Assembly: GCF_003386535.1 (NCBI RefSeq)
Contig: NZ_QTTN01000007.1
Span: 124,001-188,000, forward strand
Length of the DNA: 64,000 nucleotides
Origin: Paenibacillus taihuensis
Lineage (GTDB): Bacteria; Bacillota; Bacilli; Paenibacillales; Paenibacillaceae
Direction of reading: 5' to 3'
Positions 1-9,556 of this stretch are shown piece by piece; the stretch's first letter is position 1; each line of letters begins with the position of its first letter. The position numbers and the translations under genes are program-made. Below the pieces are notes generated by a model. It saw only the letters and a program-made list of their open reading frames with translations. It did not search any database and was not told the origin of the DNA.

Positions 1-1064
1 ATGAGCGCTTCAATAAAAGCTGGAAAAGGCACGCCTTCCCGCTGGGCAGCCAAGCTGATGAGGAGCTGCGTCGGAAGCATCTCCTGATGGAAGGTCGTGA
101 TCGCGATATAAAGTGCCGGCACCAATGCGGCGATGAACAGCCCGAAGTATCGCAGAATCCGCAGCAGCGAGCTGATATCGGCGCGCTGGTAGTAATCCTC
201 TGCAGATTGGAGAAATTGCACGAACAAGGCCGGCACAATCAGGGCATGCGGCGTACCTTCGATCAGAATGGCGATGCGCCCTTCCAGCAATGCTGCTGCG
301 ACAACGTCCGGCCGTTCCGTATTTTGCACGGTCGGATAGAGCGTGACTGTCTCGTCTTGGATGTACTCCTCGATGTAGCCGCTTTCCAGAATAGCGTCGG
401 TATCGATCAGGGAGAGTCGCTTATTGACCTCCTGCAAGGCGGTCTCATCCGCTATGCCTTTGACATACATGACGGATACGTTCGTCTTCGTCACTTTCCC
501 GATTTGCTGATTCTTGAGAATGACACTCGGATTTTTAATGATGCGCCGAATAAGTGCTGTATTGACACGGATATTTTCGGTAAAAGCTTCCTTCGGTCCG
601 CGAATAACCGACTGGTTCGCCGGCTCGTTAACCGCGCGATGCTCCCAGCTGATCATCGACATTTGGAGTGCAGCAGCACAACCTTCTACAAAGAGAATCA
701 CGTTGCCGTTAATAAGCGCATCTGCCGCATTCTCCAGTTTATCAACCTTCGTCACTTGTCCTGCGGTTAGCACCGATTGATTCAGGTAATCTAGCAATTT
801 CGCCGGGTCTTCGTTATTATCTGCACTGCCTGCGGTGTCTGTGCCGGCTTGAAGCAGCGGTTCAATTATGAACTGTTGAATCGCCTTTTCTTCCGTAAGC
901 CCATCAATAAATAAAAGGGCCATACCCTTTCGGACACCGCCCGCCCGGCTTTGAAGCTCACGAACGATCAGGTCGTCACTATCGCCTAATCGCTGCTTCA
1001 TTGCAGCAATATTGTCTTGTACTGCGGTCTGCAGATTCGGGCCCAGTACCTTGTTATCGCCCAC
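1..1064 (-). CDS. GerA-family spore germination protein, N-terminal part (cut by window edge)
   Basis: This is the N-terminal two thirds of a GerA/GerKA-type subunit of a nutrient germinant receptor in the inner membrane of the spore. The reading frame on the minus strand is open to the window start. It shows family landmarks: a soluble N-terminal domain with VKGIAD, a block around the residues INGNVILFVEG, and a first membrane segment near VPALFVQFLQ. The frame is closed by TAA just upstream, and the first good start is a GTG at 1064 preceded by AGGGGG with 8 bases of spacing. The C-terminal membrane part, and probable gerB/gerC partners, lie outside the window. Which germinant it senses cannot be told. 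Confidence 0.9.
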   Translation of the reverse strand, partial: MGDNKVLGPNLQTAVQDNIAAMKQRLGDSDDLIVRELQSRAGGVRKGMALLFIDGLTEEKAIQQFIIEPLLQAGTDTAGSADNNEDPAKLLDYLNQSVLTAGQVTKVDKLENAADALINGNVILFVEGCAAALQMSMISWEHRAVNEPANQSVIRGPKEAFTENIRVNTALIRRIIKNPSVILKNQQIGKVTKTNVSVMYVKGIADETALQEVNKRLSLIDTDAILESGYIEEYIQDETVTLYPTVQNTERPDVVAAALLEGRIAILIEGTPHALIVPALFVQFLQSAEDYYQRADISSLLRILRYFGLFIAALVPALYIAITTFHQEMLPTQLLISLAAQREGVPFPAFIEAL

Positions 1065-1165
1065 CAGCTTCGCCCCCTGTCGCTCTTGTTGTAATAGAAA
1101 TTATTTCCTTGCCAGGTGGCGTTTAAACTAAAAAGTAGAATTTAGCGGGATATGCGGAAATGCGC

Positions 1166-1197
1166 AAAGAGGCCGCCGTTCCATCGGCAGCCCCTCT
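1166..1197 (-). terminator. Possible intrinsic terminator after the DJ-1-like gene
   Basis: An imperfect hairpin (AGAGG/CCTCT outer stem, GCCG/CGGC inner stem) lies downstream of the DJ-1-like stop and is followed by only a short T stretch on the minus strand. The call is weak. Confidence 0.35.
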
Positions 1198-1219
1198 AAA
1201 TCGTTATAATAACGGCCTA

Positions 1220-1780
1220 TTAGCGGCTGTTCACTTGCTTCAGAAACTCCCGCATGAACCCGGGAAGATCCGGCCACGCATGACCGGATATGATATTGCC
1301 GTCCACGCAAAGCGTCTCTTTCGCATAGGTTGCGCCAAGGCCCTCGACATCCGGGCGGCAAGCCGAATACGCCGTCATCGTACGGCCTTCGAATGCCGAA
1401 CGGTTCGGAACTACGCTAAGAATAAGCACTGCGTGGCAGATGGCTCCAACCGGCTTATTCGCTTCAAAGAAGTGACCGACAATACGAGGAATGTTGTCGT
1501 CGAGACGAATGTATTCAGGTGCGCGGCCGCCAGGAATGATGAGTCCATCGTAAGCCGCTGGATCAACCTCGGAGAATGCGACATGGGCGTTCAGCTGATA
1601 GCCCGGTTTCTCCGTGTATGTATCCCAGCCTTCGAAATCATGCACGACCGTGCGCAAGGTCTTGACGCTTGGGGCAGCAATGACAGCTTCGTAGCCTTCC
1701 TCCAGCACGCGGAAATACGGATAATACACTTCCAGCGACTCAGCGGCATCTCCGGTAATGATGAGAATTTTTTTGGACAA
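1220..1780 (-). CDS. DJ-1/PfpI family protein
   Basis: This is a class I glutamine amidotransferase-like protein of the DJ-1/PfpI superfamily, about 186 residues. Visible signatures are the Rossmann start KKILIITGDAAES, the strand GLIIPGGRAPEY, and the nucleophile elbow GAICHA with the reactive Cys. Family members act as deglycases, glyoxalases, chaperones or peptidases, and the sequence alone does not tell which. The start is chosen as TTG at 1780 because GGAG sits 10 bases upstream. A GTG at 1789 is almost on top of that ribosome site and is less likely. It follows hutG on the same strand, about 120 bases downstream, with no clear terminator between, so read-through from the hut operon is possible. 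Confidence 0.8.
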   Translation of the reverse strand: MSKKILIITGDAAESLEVYYPYFRVLEEGYEAVIAAPSVKTLRTVVHDFEGWDTYTEKPGYQLNAHVAFSEVDPAAYDGLIIPGGRAPEYIRLDDNIPRIVGHFFEANKPVGAICHAVLILSVVPNRSAFEGRTMTAYSACRPDVEGLGATYAKETLCVDGNIISGHAWPDLPGFMREFLKQVNSR

Positions 1781-1898
1781 CTTGATCACGCTCCATGAAC
1801 AAATTAGAACCCGTCCTTATTGTCATTGAAGCGGCGTTTCCTGTAAATGGGTGTAAATTGTTGAAATATGTGTTCTTTCTGTATGGACCATGTCGAAA

Positions 1899-2900
1899 TC
1901 AGCCTGGACGGCTTGCCATTCCCGCTAAGAAGCTAAGCATCAATTGCACCGCGAGGCGTGAGGTGGCGTTGCGCACATCAACCGTCGGATCGATACAGAC
2001 GAAGTCGATTGCCATCACTTGCGGCAGCGTGCCGAGATGATACAGCGCATCAAGGGCATCCCACGGATTCAGCCCGCCGGTGCCGATTGCTGGACAGCCG
2101 GGGGCAAAAGCTTGATCGATGACATCGACATCGAAGCTCACGTAGATCGCATCCGTACCGTCTCCTGCGGCAGAGAGCGCCCTCGCAAGTACGGTGCTAA
2201 TACCGCTATTGCGCACATTGCGTGACGTAAATACATGAACGCCTTTACTTTTTACGTAATCATGATAGGGTTTCGAATTCATGAAACCGCGTATGCCAAT
2301 CTGCGCGATATTACTTCCGGAGACTACGCCAGACTCCAAAATTCCGCGAAATGGCGTTCCGTTCGTTGCGCCGCCGTCCTCGAAATTGCGGACATCATGG
2401 TGAGCGTCGAAGTGGATCATCCCTAGCTTCTTCTCTGGATATCGACTGGCAAAAGCTTTCACCGATGGGAAGCTGATCGAATGATCCCCGCCAAATACGA
2501 TTGGAACGATCGTGGGCTGGCGCTCATACAGCTTGGCGAGACAAGCCTCAATCCGTCGGTGGCATTCATTGACGTCGGTCACATGCATTTGGATATCTCC
2601 AAGATCGCGGACGGCCATCTGCTGCAGATCGACATCGTATTCCATCGAGTAGGTGGTAAAAGATTTGAACGCTGCACGCACAGCGGCCGGTGTCGTCGAT
2701 GCGCCGGAAAGCGAGATCGAAGCCTTGGACAGCGGGACGCCGATGACTCCAGCCGTAAGCTGCTCTTGCCCATCCCATTGTCTGATCCAATGGGCGACCT
2801 TCGTCTCCAGATGATCTCGAAACGCTGCCTGATCGGGCGATGCCAGGAATGGTACGGGGTCAAATGCTGCATGATCATTCTCGTGTTCGCTGTCTTTCAT
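1899..2900 (-). CDS. hutG: Formimidoylglutamase / arginase-family ureohydrolase
   Basis: This enzyme hydrolyses N-formimino-L-glutamate to glutamate and formamide, the last step of histidine degradation. The 333-residue protein has the ureohydrolase metal motifs GGDH (137-140), DAHHDV (165-170) and SFDVDVID (255-262), which hold the binuclear Mn centre. The start at 2900 overlaps the hutI stop by four bases (ATGA) and has GGAGGGG upstream, which indicates translational coupling. An in-frame start 12 codons earlier has no comparable site. Agmatinase and arginase share these motifs; the call rests on its position as last gene of the hut operon. Confidence 0.9.
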   Translation of the reverse strand: MKDSEHENDHAAFDPVPFLASPDQAAFRDHLETKVAHWIRQWDGQEQLTAGVIGVPLSKASISLSGASTTPAAVRAAFKSFTTYSMEYDVDLQQMAVRDLGDIQMHVTDVNECHRRIEACLAKLYERQPTIVPIVFGGDHSISFPSVKAFASRYPEKKLGMIHFDAHHDVRNFEDGGATNGTPFRGILESGVVSGSNIAQIGIRGFMNSKPYHDYVKSKGVHVFTSRNVRNSGISTVLARALSAAGDGTDAIYVSFDVDVIDQAFAPGCPAIGTGGLNPWDALDALYHLGTLPQVMAIDFVCIDPTVDVRNATSRLAVQLMLSFLAGMASRPG

Positions 2901-4210
2901 AGCCGCCCCTCCCCCTCTACCAGTCTGCCTTCCCAAACCACGATGCTGCCGCTCTTGATCACGCCAAACGTATGGTTGATGCCAAAATGGTACGGCAAAT
3001 AGGCGAGGTTCGGAGCATCGAGAATCGTCACATCCGCTCGTTTGCGGGCCTCGATGGAACCGATCGCGTCTGCACGTCCGATCGCTGCCGCCGCATTAAT
3101 CGTGCAGGCGGTCAGTATCTCTTCCGGCGTCATCCGGAGGTTCAGCGATGCGAGCATCATAATGAGCTGGAGCGACTCAGTTGGACACGATCCAGGATTG
3201 TAGTCCGTTGACAGCGCCACCGGCAGCTGATGGATGTCGATCATTTCACGAGCACGCGCGTGCTGCTTCAGCCCGAGGTTGAACGATGTGCCGGGCAGGA
3301 GCACTGGAATAACGCCGCTCGCTGCGAGCGAGCATAGTCCTTGGTCCGACGCGGCGAGCAGATGCTCCGCAGATATCGCGCCGATCTCCCCGGCGAGCTC
3401 TGCACCGCCGAGCGGCACGATTTCGTCTGCGTGGATTTTGGCTCGAAGTCCGTATCGCGCAGCTTCTTGAAGAATACGCCTCGATTGCGGAACGCTGAAG
3501 ACGCCTTCCTCGCAGAATACATCACAACATTCAGCAAGTCCTTGGCGCGACACTTCAGGCAGCATGCTGCTTACGATGAGCTCGACATATTCGTCCGTCC
3601 GCCCTTTGTACTCCGGCGGTACCGCATGAGCGCCCATAAACGTCGTGACGAGATCGACCGGATGCTCCGCATCAAGCTGCTTCGCTACACGCAGCTGCTT
3701 CAGCTCATACTCGAGCGACAGCCCATAGCCGCTCTTCGCTTCAACGGTCGTGACTCCGTTCAGGAGCATGATATCGAGGCTTTTGCGCGCTTTCGCGAGC
3801 AGCTCCTGCTCGCTCGCCGCGCGAGTCGCTCGCACCGTGCTCAGAATGCCGCCGCCCTGCGCCAAAATATCCAAATACGGAACGCCCGACCTTTTGAGCG
3901 ACAGCTCATGCTCCCTCGAGCCGCCATGGACTAGATGCGTGTGCGGATCGACGAAGCCGGGGACCACGAGTCTGCCTTCGGCACTAACCGATTCGGCGAT
4001 TTCCACACCTTCGCCGTTCAGCTGCTGCCGCACTTCACTCTCGGGTCCGAACAACACAATGATCCCTTCGCGAATCGCGATAGCCGCATGCTCGATTTCA
4101 TGAACCGCGCTCATCTCTGTCCCATAGCGCGGATTGCCGCCTGGCGGCGGCGTGACCAACCGACCGATATCGGTAAGAAGCAAATCAACTCGCTCACCTC
4201 TCGAACTCAC
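2897..4210 (-). CDS. hutI: Imidazolonepropionase
   Basis: This amidohydrolase opens imidazolone-5-propionate to N-formimino-L-glutamate, the third step of histidine breakdown. The 437-residue protein has the metal-binding PHTHLVHGG motif (His90, His92) and later metal/substrate motifs KIHADE and STDYNPGS. Family length is about 410-425. It lies 14 bases downstream of hutU and overlaps hutG by four bases, so the three are surely one transcript. Confidence 0.95.
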   Translation of the reverse strand: MSSRGERVDLLLTDIGRLVTPPPGGNPRYGTEMSAVHEIEHAAIAIREGIIVLFGPESEVRQQLNGEGVEIAESVSAEGRLVVPGFVDPHTHLVHGGSREHELSLKRSGVPYLDILAQGGGILSTVRATRAASEQELLAKARKSLDIMLLNGVTTVEAKSGYGLSLEYELKQLRVAKQLDAEHPVDLVTTFMGAHAVPPEYKGRTDEYVELIVSSMLPEVSRQGLAECCDVFCEEGVFSVPQSRRILQEAARYGLRAKIHADEIVPLGGAELAGEIGAISAEHLLAASDQGLCSLAASGVIPVLLPGTSFNLGLKQHARAREMIDIHQLPVALSTDYNPGSCPTESLQLIMMLASLNLRMTPEEILTACTINAAAAIGRADAIGSIEARKRADVTILDAPNLAYLPYHFGINHTFGVIKSGSIVVWEGRLVEGEGRL

Positions 4211-4224
4211 TTCGGCTACCTCCT

Positions 4225-5898
4225 CTATTCCCGCATCGGAATCCGAATGCCATGCTTCTTAGCCGTTTCAATCGCTTCGTCGTAACCGGCATCCACATGG
4301 CGAACAACGCCCATGCCCGGGTCCGATGTCAGAACTGCGCTTAGCCGCTCGGCCGCTTCATCCGTCCCGTCAGCGACGATTACCATGCCGGCATGGAGCG
4401 AGTAACCCATCCCGACGCCTCCCCCATGATGGACGGAAACCCAGGATGCGCCAGCCGATGTGTTGATAAGCGCATTCAGAATGGCCCAATCGCCGACTGT
4501 GTCGGAGCCGTCCTTCATCGCTTCTGTCTCGCGGTTAGGCGAGGCCACCGAGCCGCAGTCGAGATGATCCCGGCCGATGACAATCGGCGCTTTCAGCTCA
4601 CCGCTGCGGACCAGCTCATTGAGCGCGAGGCCGAACTTCTCGCGTTCGCCATAGCCAAGCCAGCAGATGCGGGCCGGCAGTCCTTGGAATGCGACGCGCT
4701 CGCTCGCCATCTCGATCCATCGGCGCAGCCGTTCATTGTCCGGGAACAGACGGAGCACCAGCTCATCCGTCTTGCGAATATCTACTGGATCGCCGGATAG
4801 CGCCGCCCAACGGAAGGGTCCTTTCCCTTCGCAGAACAACGGGCGGATATACGCCGGGACGAAGCCGGGGAAATCGAACGCAGCGGACACACCTTCGTCG
4901 AAGGCAACTTGGCGGATGTTGTTGCCGTAGTCGAACACGACCGAGCCCATCTGCTGGAGATCGAGCATCGCTTGCACATGGACGGCGATGCTAGATTTTG
5001 CAAGCTTCATGTACTTTGCGGGGTCACTTGACCGCAGCCTCGCAGCTTCCTCGAGCGATAACCCTGCCGGAATATAGCCGACCAGCGGGTCATGCGCCGA
5101 TGTCTGGTCCGTCGTAAAATCCGGCTTCATCCCGCGCCGCACAATCTCCGGATAGATCTCCGCTGCATTGCCGAGCAGCCCTATCGAGAGCGGCTTACTC
5201 GAAGCAACCGCGTTGTTAGCCAATGCGAGCGCGTCATCTAGGGACTCTGCCAGCACATCGCAGTAACGCGTTTGGATGCGACGTTCGATTCGCGCACGAT
5301 CAACCTCAACGGCAATAACGACACCGCCGTTCATCGTTACAGCTAACGGTTGCGCGCCCCCCATCCCGCCAAGCCCGGCTGTAAGCGTAAGCGTACCGCG
5401 CAAGCTGCCGCCAGCGTGCTGCCTTGCCGCTTCCGCGAATGTCTCATACGTCCCCTGCAGGATCCCTTGCGTTCCGATATAAATCCAGCTGCCCGCTGTC
5501 ATCTGGCCGTACATCATCAGCCCTTTCTGCTCCAGCTCGCGGAAATTCTCCCACGTAGCCCACTTGGGCACGAGCACGGAGTTCGACAGCAGGACTCGCG
5601 GCGCGCGTTCATGGGTCTTGAAGACGCCGACTGGTTTCCCGGACTGAATGAGCAGCGTCTCATTGCTCTCCAGGCGCTGCAGCTCGCGAACGATCGCATC
5701 GTAAGACGGCCAGTTCCGTGCTGCCTTGCCAATTCCGCCATACACGACGAGATCCTCCGGCCGCTCGGCGACGTCGGGATCCAGGTTGTTCATCAGCATG
5801 CGCATGGCAGCCTCTTGCACCCAGCCTTTGCAGGTCAGCTCCGTACCGCGCGGGGCACGAATGACGCGTTTGGGCTCCATCGGTTGATTCGCACTCAT
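4225..5898 (-). CDS. hutU: Urocanate hydratase
   Basis: This enzyme converts urocanate to imidazolone-5-propionate using tightly bound NAD+. The 557-residue protein matches the usual length of about 555. It shows the glycine-rich NAD-binding stretch [10 protein letters not shown] (175-184) and the conserved [11 protein letters not shown] with the active-site Cys412. The ATG at 5898 is preceded by AAAGGAGG at 11 bases. The 68-base gap to hutH contains a short direct repeat of GTTGAGA (about 5923-5943) and no clear terminator. Confidence 0.97.
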   Translation of the reverse strand: MSANQPMEPKRVIRAPRGTELTCKGWVQEAAMRMLMNNLDPDVAERPEDLVVYGGIGKAARNWPSYDAIVRELQRLESNETLLIQSGKPVGVFKTHERAPRVLLSNSVLVPKWATWENFRELEQKGLMMYGQMTAGSWIYIGTQGILQGTYETFAEAARQHAGGSLRGTLTLTAGLGGMGGAQPLAVTMNGGVVIAVEVDRARIERRIQTRYCDVLAESLDDALALANNAVASSKPLSIGLLGNAAEIYPEIVRRGMKPDFTTDQTSAHDPLVGYIPAGLSLEEAARLRSSDPAKYMKLAKSSIAVHVQAMLDLQQMGSVVFDYGNNIRQVAFDEGVSAAFDFPGFVPAYIRPLFCEGKGPFRWAALSGDPVDIRKTDELVLRLFPDNERLRRWIEMASERVAFQGLPARICWLGYGEREKFGLALNELVRSGELKAPIVIGRDHLDCGSVASPNRETEAMKDGSDTVGDWAILNALINTSAGASWVSVHHGGGVGMGYSLHAGMVIVADGTDEAAERLSAVLTSDPGMGVVRHVDAGYDEAIETAKKHGIRIPMRE

Positions 5899-5966
5899 CT
5901 GGAAGTGAACCTCCTTTAACGAGTTGAGAGTTGAGAGTTGAGAGCTTCAGAATTGCGAGTTATGAG

Positions 5967-7496
5967 CTAATACAGTGGACCAGACACCGCTTCAACCGCC
6001 TCCAGCCATTCGCCTGACAACAACGCCTTGGCAGTACGCTCGATATCCGCAGAAGTCGATCGATCTTCATCGACTTTCGGAACGATAGCCCGCAAGCTGT
6101 CATACAACACCCTCGTCGCTGGCGCCAAGCCACTCGCACCAACGAAATCAGCAGCTTCTGCCGCGCATATGAGCTCAATCGCCAGCACTTTTGCAACGTT
6201 ACGGATCACCTGCTCGGCATGCCGCGCTGCGGTCGTTCCCATCGACACATGATCCTCTTGATTCGCAGACGAAGGAATCGAATCGACGCTGGCCGGATGC
6301 GCGAGCACCTTGTTCTCGGATACGAGTGATGCGCTGACGTACTGCGTGATCATAAGTCCCGATCCGAGACCCGGACTATGACTAAGGAATGCCGGCAACC
6401 CGCCGGACAATGCCGGATTGACCAGTCTCTCTGTTCGGCGCTCTGAAATGTTCGCGAGCTCGCTCATGCCGATCTTTAAGAAGTCCATCGCAAAAGCAAT
6501 CGGTTGACCGTGAAAGTTACCGCCAGATATTACGAGCCCTTTCTCCGGGAACAGGAGCGGATTATCTGTTGCGGCATTGATCTCCATGTTCAGCTTGTCG
6601 AGCGTGTAGGCGAGCACTTGTCTTGTGGCGCCATGCACCTGCGGCAGACAGCGAAGGGAATAGGCGTCTTGGACGCGAAGCTCGCCTTGGCGCGTCGTAT
6701 GTCGGCTCCCTTGCAGCAATGTTCGCAAGTTGCGCGCGACGCCGATCTGCTCCGGATAAGGACGCACGAGCTGCACTTCTTCTGCATAAGCATCGGGTAT
6801 GCCGCGCAGCGTCTCCACTGTCATGGCCGCAATGACATCCGCAATCTTCGCAAGCCGCTGCGACTTAACATACGAGAGCGTGCCGATCGCAGTCATGATC
6901 TGAGTCCCGTTAATGAGCGCGAGCCCTTCTTTCGCTTGCAGCGTGATCGGCTGAAGTCCTGCATTCGCAAGTGCTTGCAGGCCGGAGACCCTTTTCCCTT
7001 GATCATACGCCTCTCCCTCGCCGATCAGCACAAGTACGAGATGCGACAGCGGTGCCAAGTCGCCGCTTGCGCCGAGCGAGCCTTGCTCCGGTATGACCGG
7101 ATACACACGCTTGTTGATGCAATCGATGAGAAGCTGCAGCGTTTCCGGCGTGATGCCCGAATTCCCTCTGCACAGCGCATTCGCACGAAGCAGCATGATC
7201 GCGCGCACGACCGGTTCAGAGAGCGGATTGCCGACAGCGCACGCATGGCTGCGAATCAAGTTCACTTGCAGCTGTGCGCCGTGCTGCGGTGATACGACGA
7301 CATCACTGAATTTCCCAAAGCCCGTTGTTACTCCGTACACCACTTGCCCGCTCGCCAAGAGTTCATCGACCATCTCGCGGCATTTGACAACCCGCTTCAT
7401 CGCATCGTCTGCGACAATAACCGGTCGATAATGATAAGCGACGTCAGCAACTAATTCAGGAGTGAGGTTCGCTCCATCCAGCACGATTGGCTTCAT
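5967..7496 (-). CDS. hutH: Histidine ammonia-lyase
   Basis: This enzyme deaminates L-histidine to trans-urocanate, the entry step of the Hut pathway. The 509-residue protein carries the Ala-Ser-Gly triad (143-145, in GSLGASGDLAP) that cyclises to the MIO prosthetic group, and the family block SSANQEDHVSMG. It is the first gene of hutH-U-I-G. No hutP-like regulator or histidine permease is next to it, unlike Bacillus subtilis. The ATG at 7496 is 12 bases from the Shine-Dalgarno site, because a two-codon ORF sits between (see separate entry). The leader carries a large hairpin. Confidence 0.97.
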   Translation of the reverse strand: MKPIVLDGANLTPELVADVAYHYRPVIVADDAMKRVVKCREMVDELLASGQVVYGVTTGFGKFSDVVVSPQHGAQLQVNLIRSHACAVGNPLSEPVVRAIMLLRANALCRGNSGITPETLQLLIDCINKRVYPVIPEQGSLGASGDLAPLSHLVLVLIGEGEAYDQGKRVSGLQALANAGLQPITLQAKEGLALINGTQIMTAIGTLSYVKSQRLAKIADVIAAMTVETLRGIPDAYAEEVQLVRPYPEQIGVARNLRTLLQGSRHTTRQGELRVQDAYSLRCLPQVHGATRQVLAYTLDKLNMEINAATDNPLLFPEKGLVISGGNFHGQPIAFAMDFLKIGMSELANISERRTERLVNPALSGGLPAFLSHSPGLGSGLMITQYVSASLVSENKVLAHPASVDSIPSSANQEDHVSMGTTAARHAEQVIRNVAKVLAIELICAAEAADFVGASGLAPATRVLYDSLRAIVPKVDEDRSTSADIERTAKALLSGEWLEAVEAVSGPLY

Positions 7497-7501
7497 GTCA
7501 T
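7493..7501 (-). other. Two-codon ORF (Met-Thr-stop) overlapping the hutH start
   Basis: On the minus strand the bases read ATG ACA TGA, and the TGA overlaps the hutH ATG (ATGA). GGAG lies 7 bases before this first ATG, an ideal distance, while hutH itself has a 12-base spacing. The ribosome may therefore start here, stop after two codons and restart on hutH. Confidence 0.5.
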
Positions 7502-7524
7502 GTCAGCACTCCTTTCCTGCTTTA

Positions 7525-7572
7525 CCATAAGAAAGGGACCGTGCGGAAGCTGTTCGCTTCCACGCGGTCCCT
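7525..7572 (-). terminator. Large hairpin in the hutH leader, possible attenuator
   Basis: A 17-position stem with one mismatch (arms AGGGACCG/CGGTCCCT outside, GGAAGC/GCTTCC inside, loop TGTTC) ends with TTTCTT on the minus strand, 30 bases before hutH. It could be an attenuator of hut, as in the HutP-controlled leader of Bacillus, or a late terminator of rpiA. The remaining 7573-7795 shows no gene with a start codon. It holds an orphan reading frame end and a short AAGGAC/GTCCTT palindrome. Confidence 0.5.
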
Positions 7573-7795
7573 GTTTTCGAAGGGTAGTAATGCGATTGTC
7601 CTGTATCGTGCTTCCCGCCAATACATCGCGATCACTCATTCCCTGATCATTTTTAGGTTTCAACATCATTTTTGCATGCGGTCCTTGATCAAGTCAATAT
7701 CGTTCGCCCAGAAGGACTTGTCCTTTTTAAGAGGAGTTGTCTCTCTCCAGTACAGCTCTCCGGTACACCTCTCTACTACAGCTCTTTTGTAAAGC

Positions 7796-8476
7796 TTACC
7801 TACCCAACTCTCTCACTGAGCCATCCCCAAACCCCACAATTACTTTCGTCGCCAGATGGATGAACAATCCATTTTCCACAACGCCTGGAATCATGTTAAG
7901 CGCAACATGCAGCTCACTCGGTTGCTCAATCCGACCAAACTCGCAATCGACGATGAAATTGCCGTTATCCGTTATGAACCGCTTCTCGCCGGACATTCTC
8001 AGATGCGGGATGCAGCCGTAAGAGGCAAGCTTGCGCAGCGTCAGCTCATATCCGAACTGTACGATCTCCACGGGAAGATGGAATTTGCCGAGCTGCTCCA
8101 CTTTCTTGCCCTCATCGGCAACAACAATCAGCTCCTTACTGGCAGAAGCAATGATCTTCTCCCGCAGCAGCGCGCCTCCTCCGCCTTTGATTAAGTTCCA
8201 CTCATCGTCGACCTCATCTGCACCGTCAATCGTAACATCAATACCATCGATATCTGTAAATGCGATTAACGGGATCTGCAGCTCCTTCGCCAGTGCTTCA
8301 GATTGGTTGGAAGTGGCGACCGCCTTGATCTGCAAGCCGTTCTTCGTCATCTCACCCAGCTTCTGAATCGCCCAATATGCTGTCGAACCTGTTCCTAACC
8401 CCACGACCATCCCGTCACGTACATACTGCGCAGCCTTCTCCGACGCTGCTCGTTTTGCCATTACAATTTTGTCCAT
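7796..8476 (-). CDS. rpiA: Ribose-5-phosphate isomerase A
   Basis: This enzyme interconverts ribose 5-phosphate and ribulose 5-phosphate in the pentose phosphate pathway. The 226-residue protein has the phosphate-binding GLGTGSTAYW, the catalytic DGADE motif (TIDGADEVD) and KGGGGALLREK, all diagnostic for RpiA. The ATG at 8476 follows AGGAGG by 5 bases. It is divergent from a small membrane protein gene and stands alone. Confidence 0.96.
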   Translation of the reverse strand: MDKIVMAKRAASEKAAQYVRDGMVVGLGTGSTAYWAIQKLGEMTKNGLQIKAVATSNQSEALAKELQIPLIAFTDIDGIDVTIDGADEVDDEWNLIKGGGGALLREKIIASASKELIVVADEGKKVEQLGKFHLPVEIVQFGYELTLRKLASYGCIPHLRMSGEKRFITDNGNFIVDCEFGRIEQPSELHVALNMIPGVVENGLFIHLATKVIVGFGDGSVRELGR

Positions 8477-8541
8477 TGCTGCCTCCTGAGAATAATATGT
8501 ATAATTATAACAAATGGCGTTTCGAAAGGGTGATTCTTATT

Positions 8542-8751
8542 TTGAAGAACGAAATGTATGAATCCCGCGCAGCCGATGTGCCAAGCTTTAATGATGTCAC
8601 CGAACATAACCGATCGATCATGGGCGTACCAAGCAACAGCGTGCAATTCAGCAGTCTTCCGACTCCGATACGGTGGATAGGCTATATTTTGTTCACTGCG
8701 TTTGCGATTTGCAGCATCACATTTGTCGTTGTGTACGTGCTCACGAGATAA
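8542..8751 (+). CDS. Small single-pass membrane protein, unknown
   Basis: This is a 69-residue protein with a polar N-terminal half and one C-terminal transmembrane helix (around residues 45-67, IGYILFTAFAICSITFVVVY). I do not recognise a family. The start is taken as TTG at 8542, which has AGGGTG 7 bases upstream; an ATG four codons later (8554) is the alternative. A longer frame starting at 8377 would overlap rpiA and is rejected. It is followed at once by a strong terminator, so it is a monocistronic unit. Confidence 0.65.
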   Translation: MKNEMYESRAADVPSFNDVTEHNRSIMGVPSNSVQFSSLPTPIRWIGYILFTAFAICSITFVVVYVLTR

Positions 8752-8764
8752 TGATTATCCACTA

Positions 8765-8793
8765 GCCTGCTCCTTACTGGAGCAGGCCTTTTT
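8765..8793 (+). terminator. Intrinsic terminator
   Basis: Perfect 9-bp stem GCCTGCTCC/GGAGCAGGC with a TTACT loop, followed by five T on the plus strand. It ends the small membrane protein transcript. Confidence 0.9.
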
Positions 8794-8884
8794 ATTAGAA
8801 TCCAGCTCTCAGCAGCAGGATAAGCAGGAATTGCTGCGAGGCTGCTCTCCCAACTTTGCTCATCCCTCTCCGGGCAACAATAAA

Positions 8885-9080
8885 ATGTGCGAACGGTTGT
8901 ATGAGCGGCTATTTCGTGAAGAATGCAGTTTCTGGAAATCTAACGGTTGTGACAGCAGCTATTTCCTGCGAAAAGGCCGTTTCCTGAGAAAAACGACCAA
9001 ATAGGCTCGCTGACAACCATTAGGAAAATTATAATGGGCATTTGGAGAACAATAGGCGCTGTGACAACCGTTGGGAATGG
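8885..9080 (+). repeat. Decayed intergenic repeats with inverted arrangement
   Basis: Two direct units carrying ACGGTTGT and then GGCTATTT / AGCTATTT start near 8891 and 8941 (period about 50). Two related units in inverse orientation, carrying GACAACC, lie near 9011 and 9062. The whole can fold on itself. The gap 8797-9556 around it holds no gene that I can support, only spurious frames. Confidence 0.6.
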
Positions 9081-9556
9081 GGGGATCCCGATGCTAACGT
9101 TGACCCGCTCGGCTTCGGATTGCGCTATTGTTCGAGGAAATTCCAGCACGCTAAGGAGCATGCGACGTGGAACAAGATCTATCCGGGTTCTCTGAACATA
9201 TACAAGATCAATGCTTTTACGATCAGAATTACGATAACAGCTGCCCAGCCAAACACGAACAGCCCCATACAAGTGCTCAGAAATTGCCTGTTAAAGCTCG
9301 CTTTCGATTTATGCTCCAGCGTTTTGGTGATGATCAAACTAATGAATAGCAAGAAGAACAGCGACCCCTCAAGCTATGCAATAGGAAGTAGCTGATACTG
9401 CCATATGCTAACGATCCGATATAAAAATAAATCCGTGTTTCTTTGTTGTTCATTCCGCTAACTCCGCTTCTGTTTGTAAAAATCGCAATTTCTATTTTAC
9501 AGAGGCGGAGTCGCTGGTTATAGGAGTAAATTGTTCCATCGCGTGATGCGCTGGAC

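Noticed and set aside
87-770. 227-residue plus-strand frame
   Set aside because: It is antisense to the gerA-like gene, rich in Arg/His/Cys/Gln, with no ribosome site.
1160-1798. 212-residue plus-strand frame opposite the DJ-1-like gene
   Set aside because: The minus strand encodes a recognisable DJ-1 fold with the Cys elbow; this frame is its mirror.
8940-9272. 110-residue minus-strand frame in the gap after the small membrane protein
   Set aside because: It runs through the decayed repeat cluster, has no ribosome site and no family resemblance.
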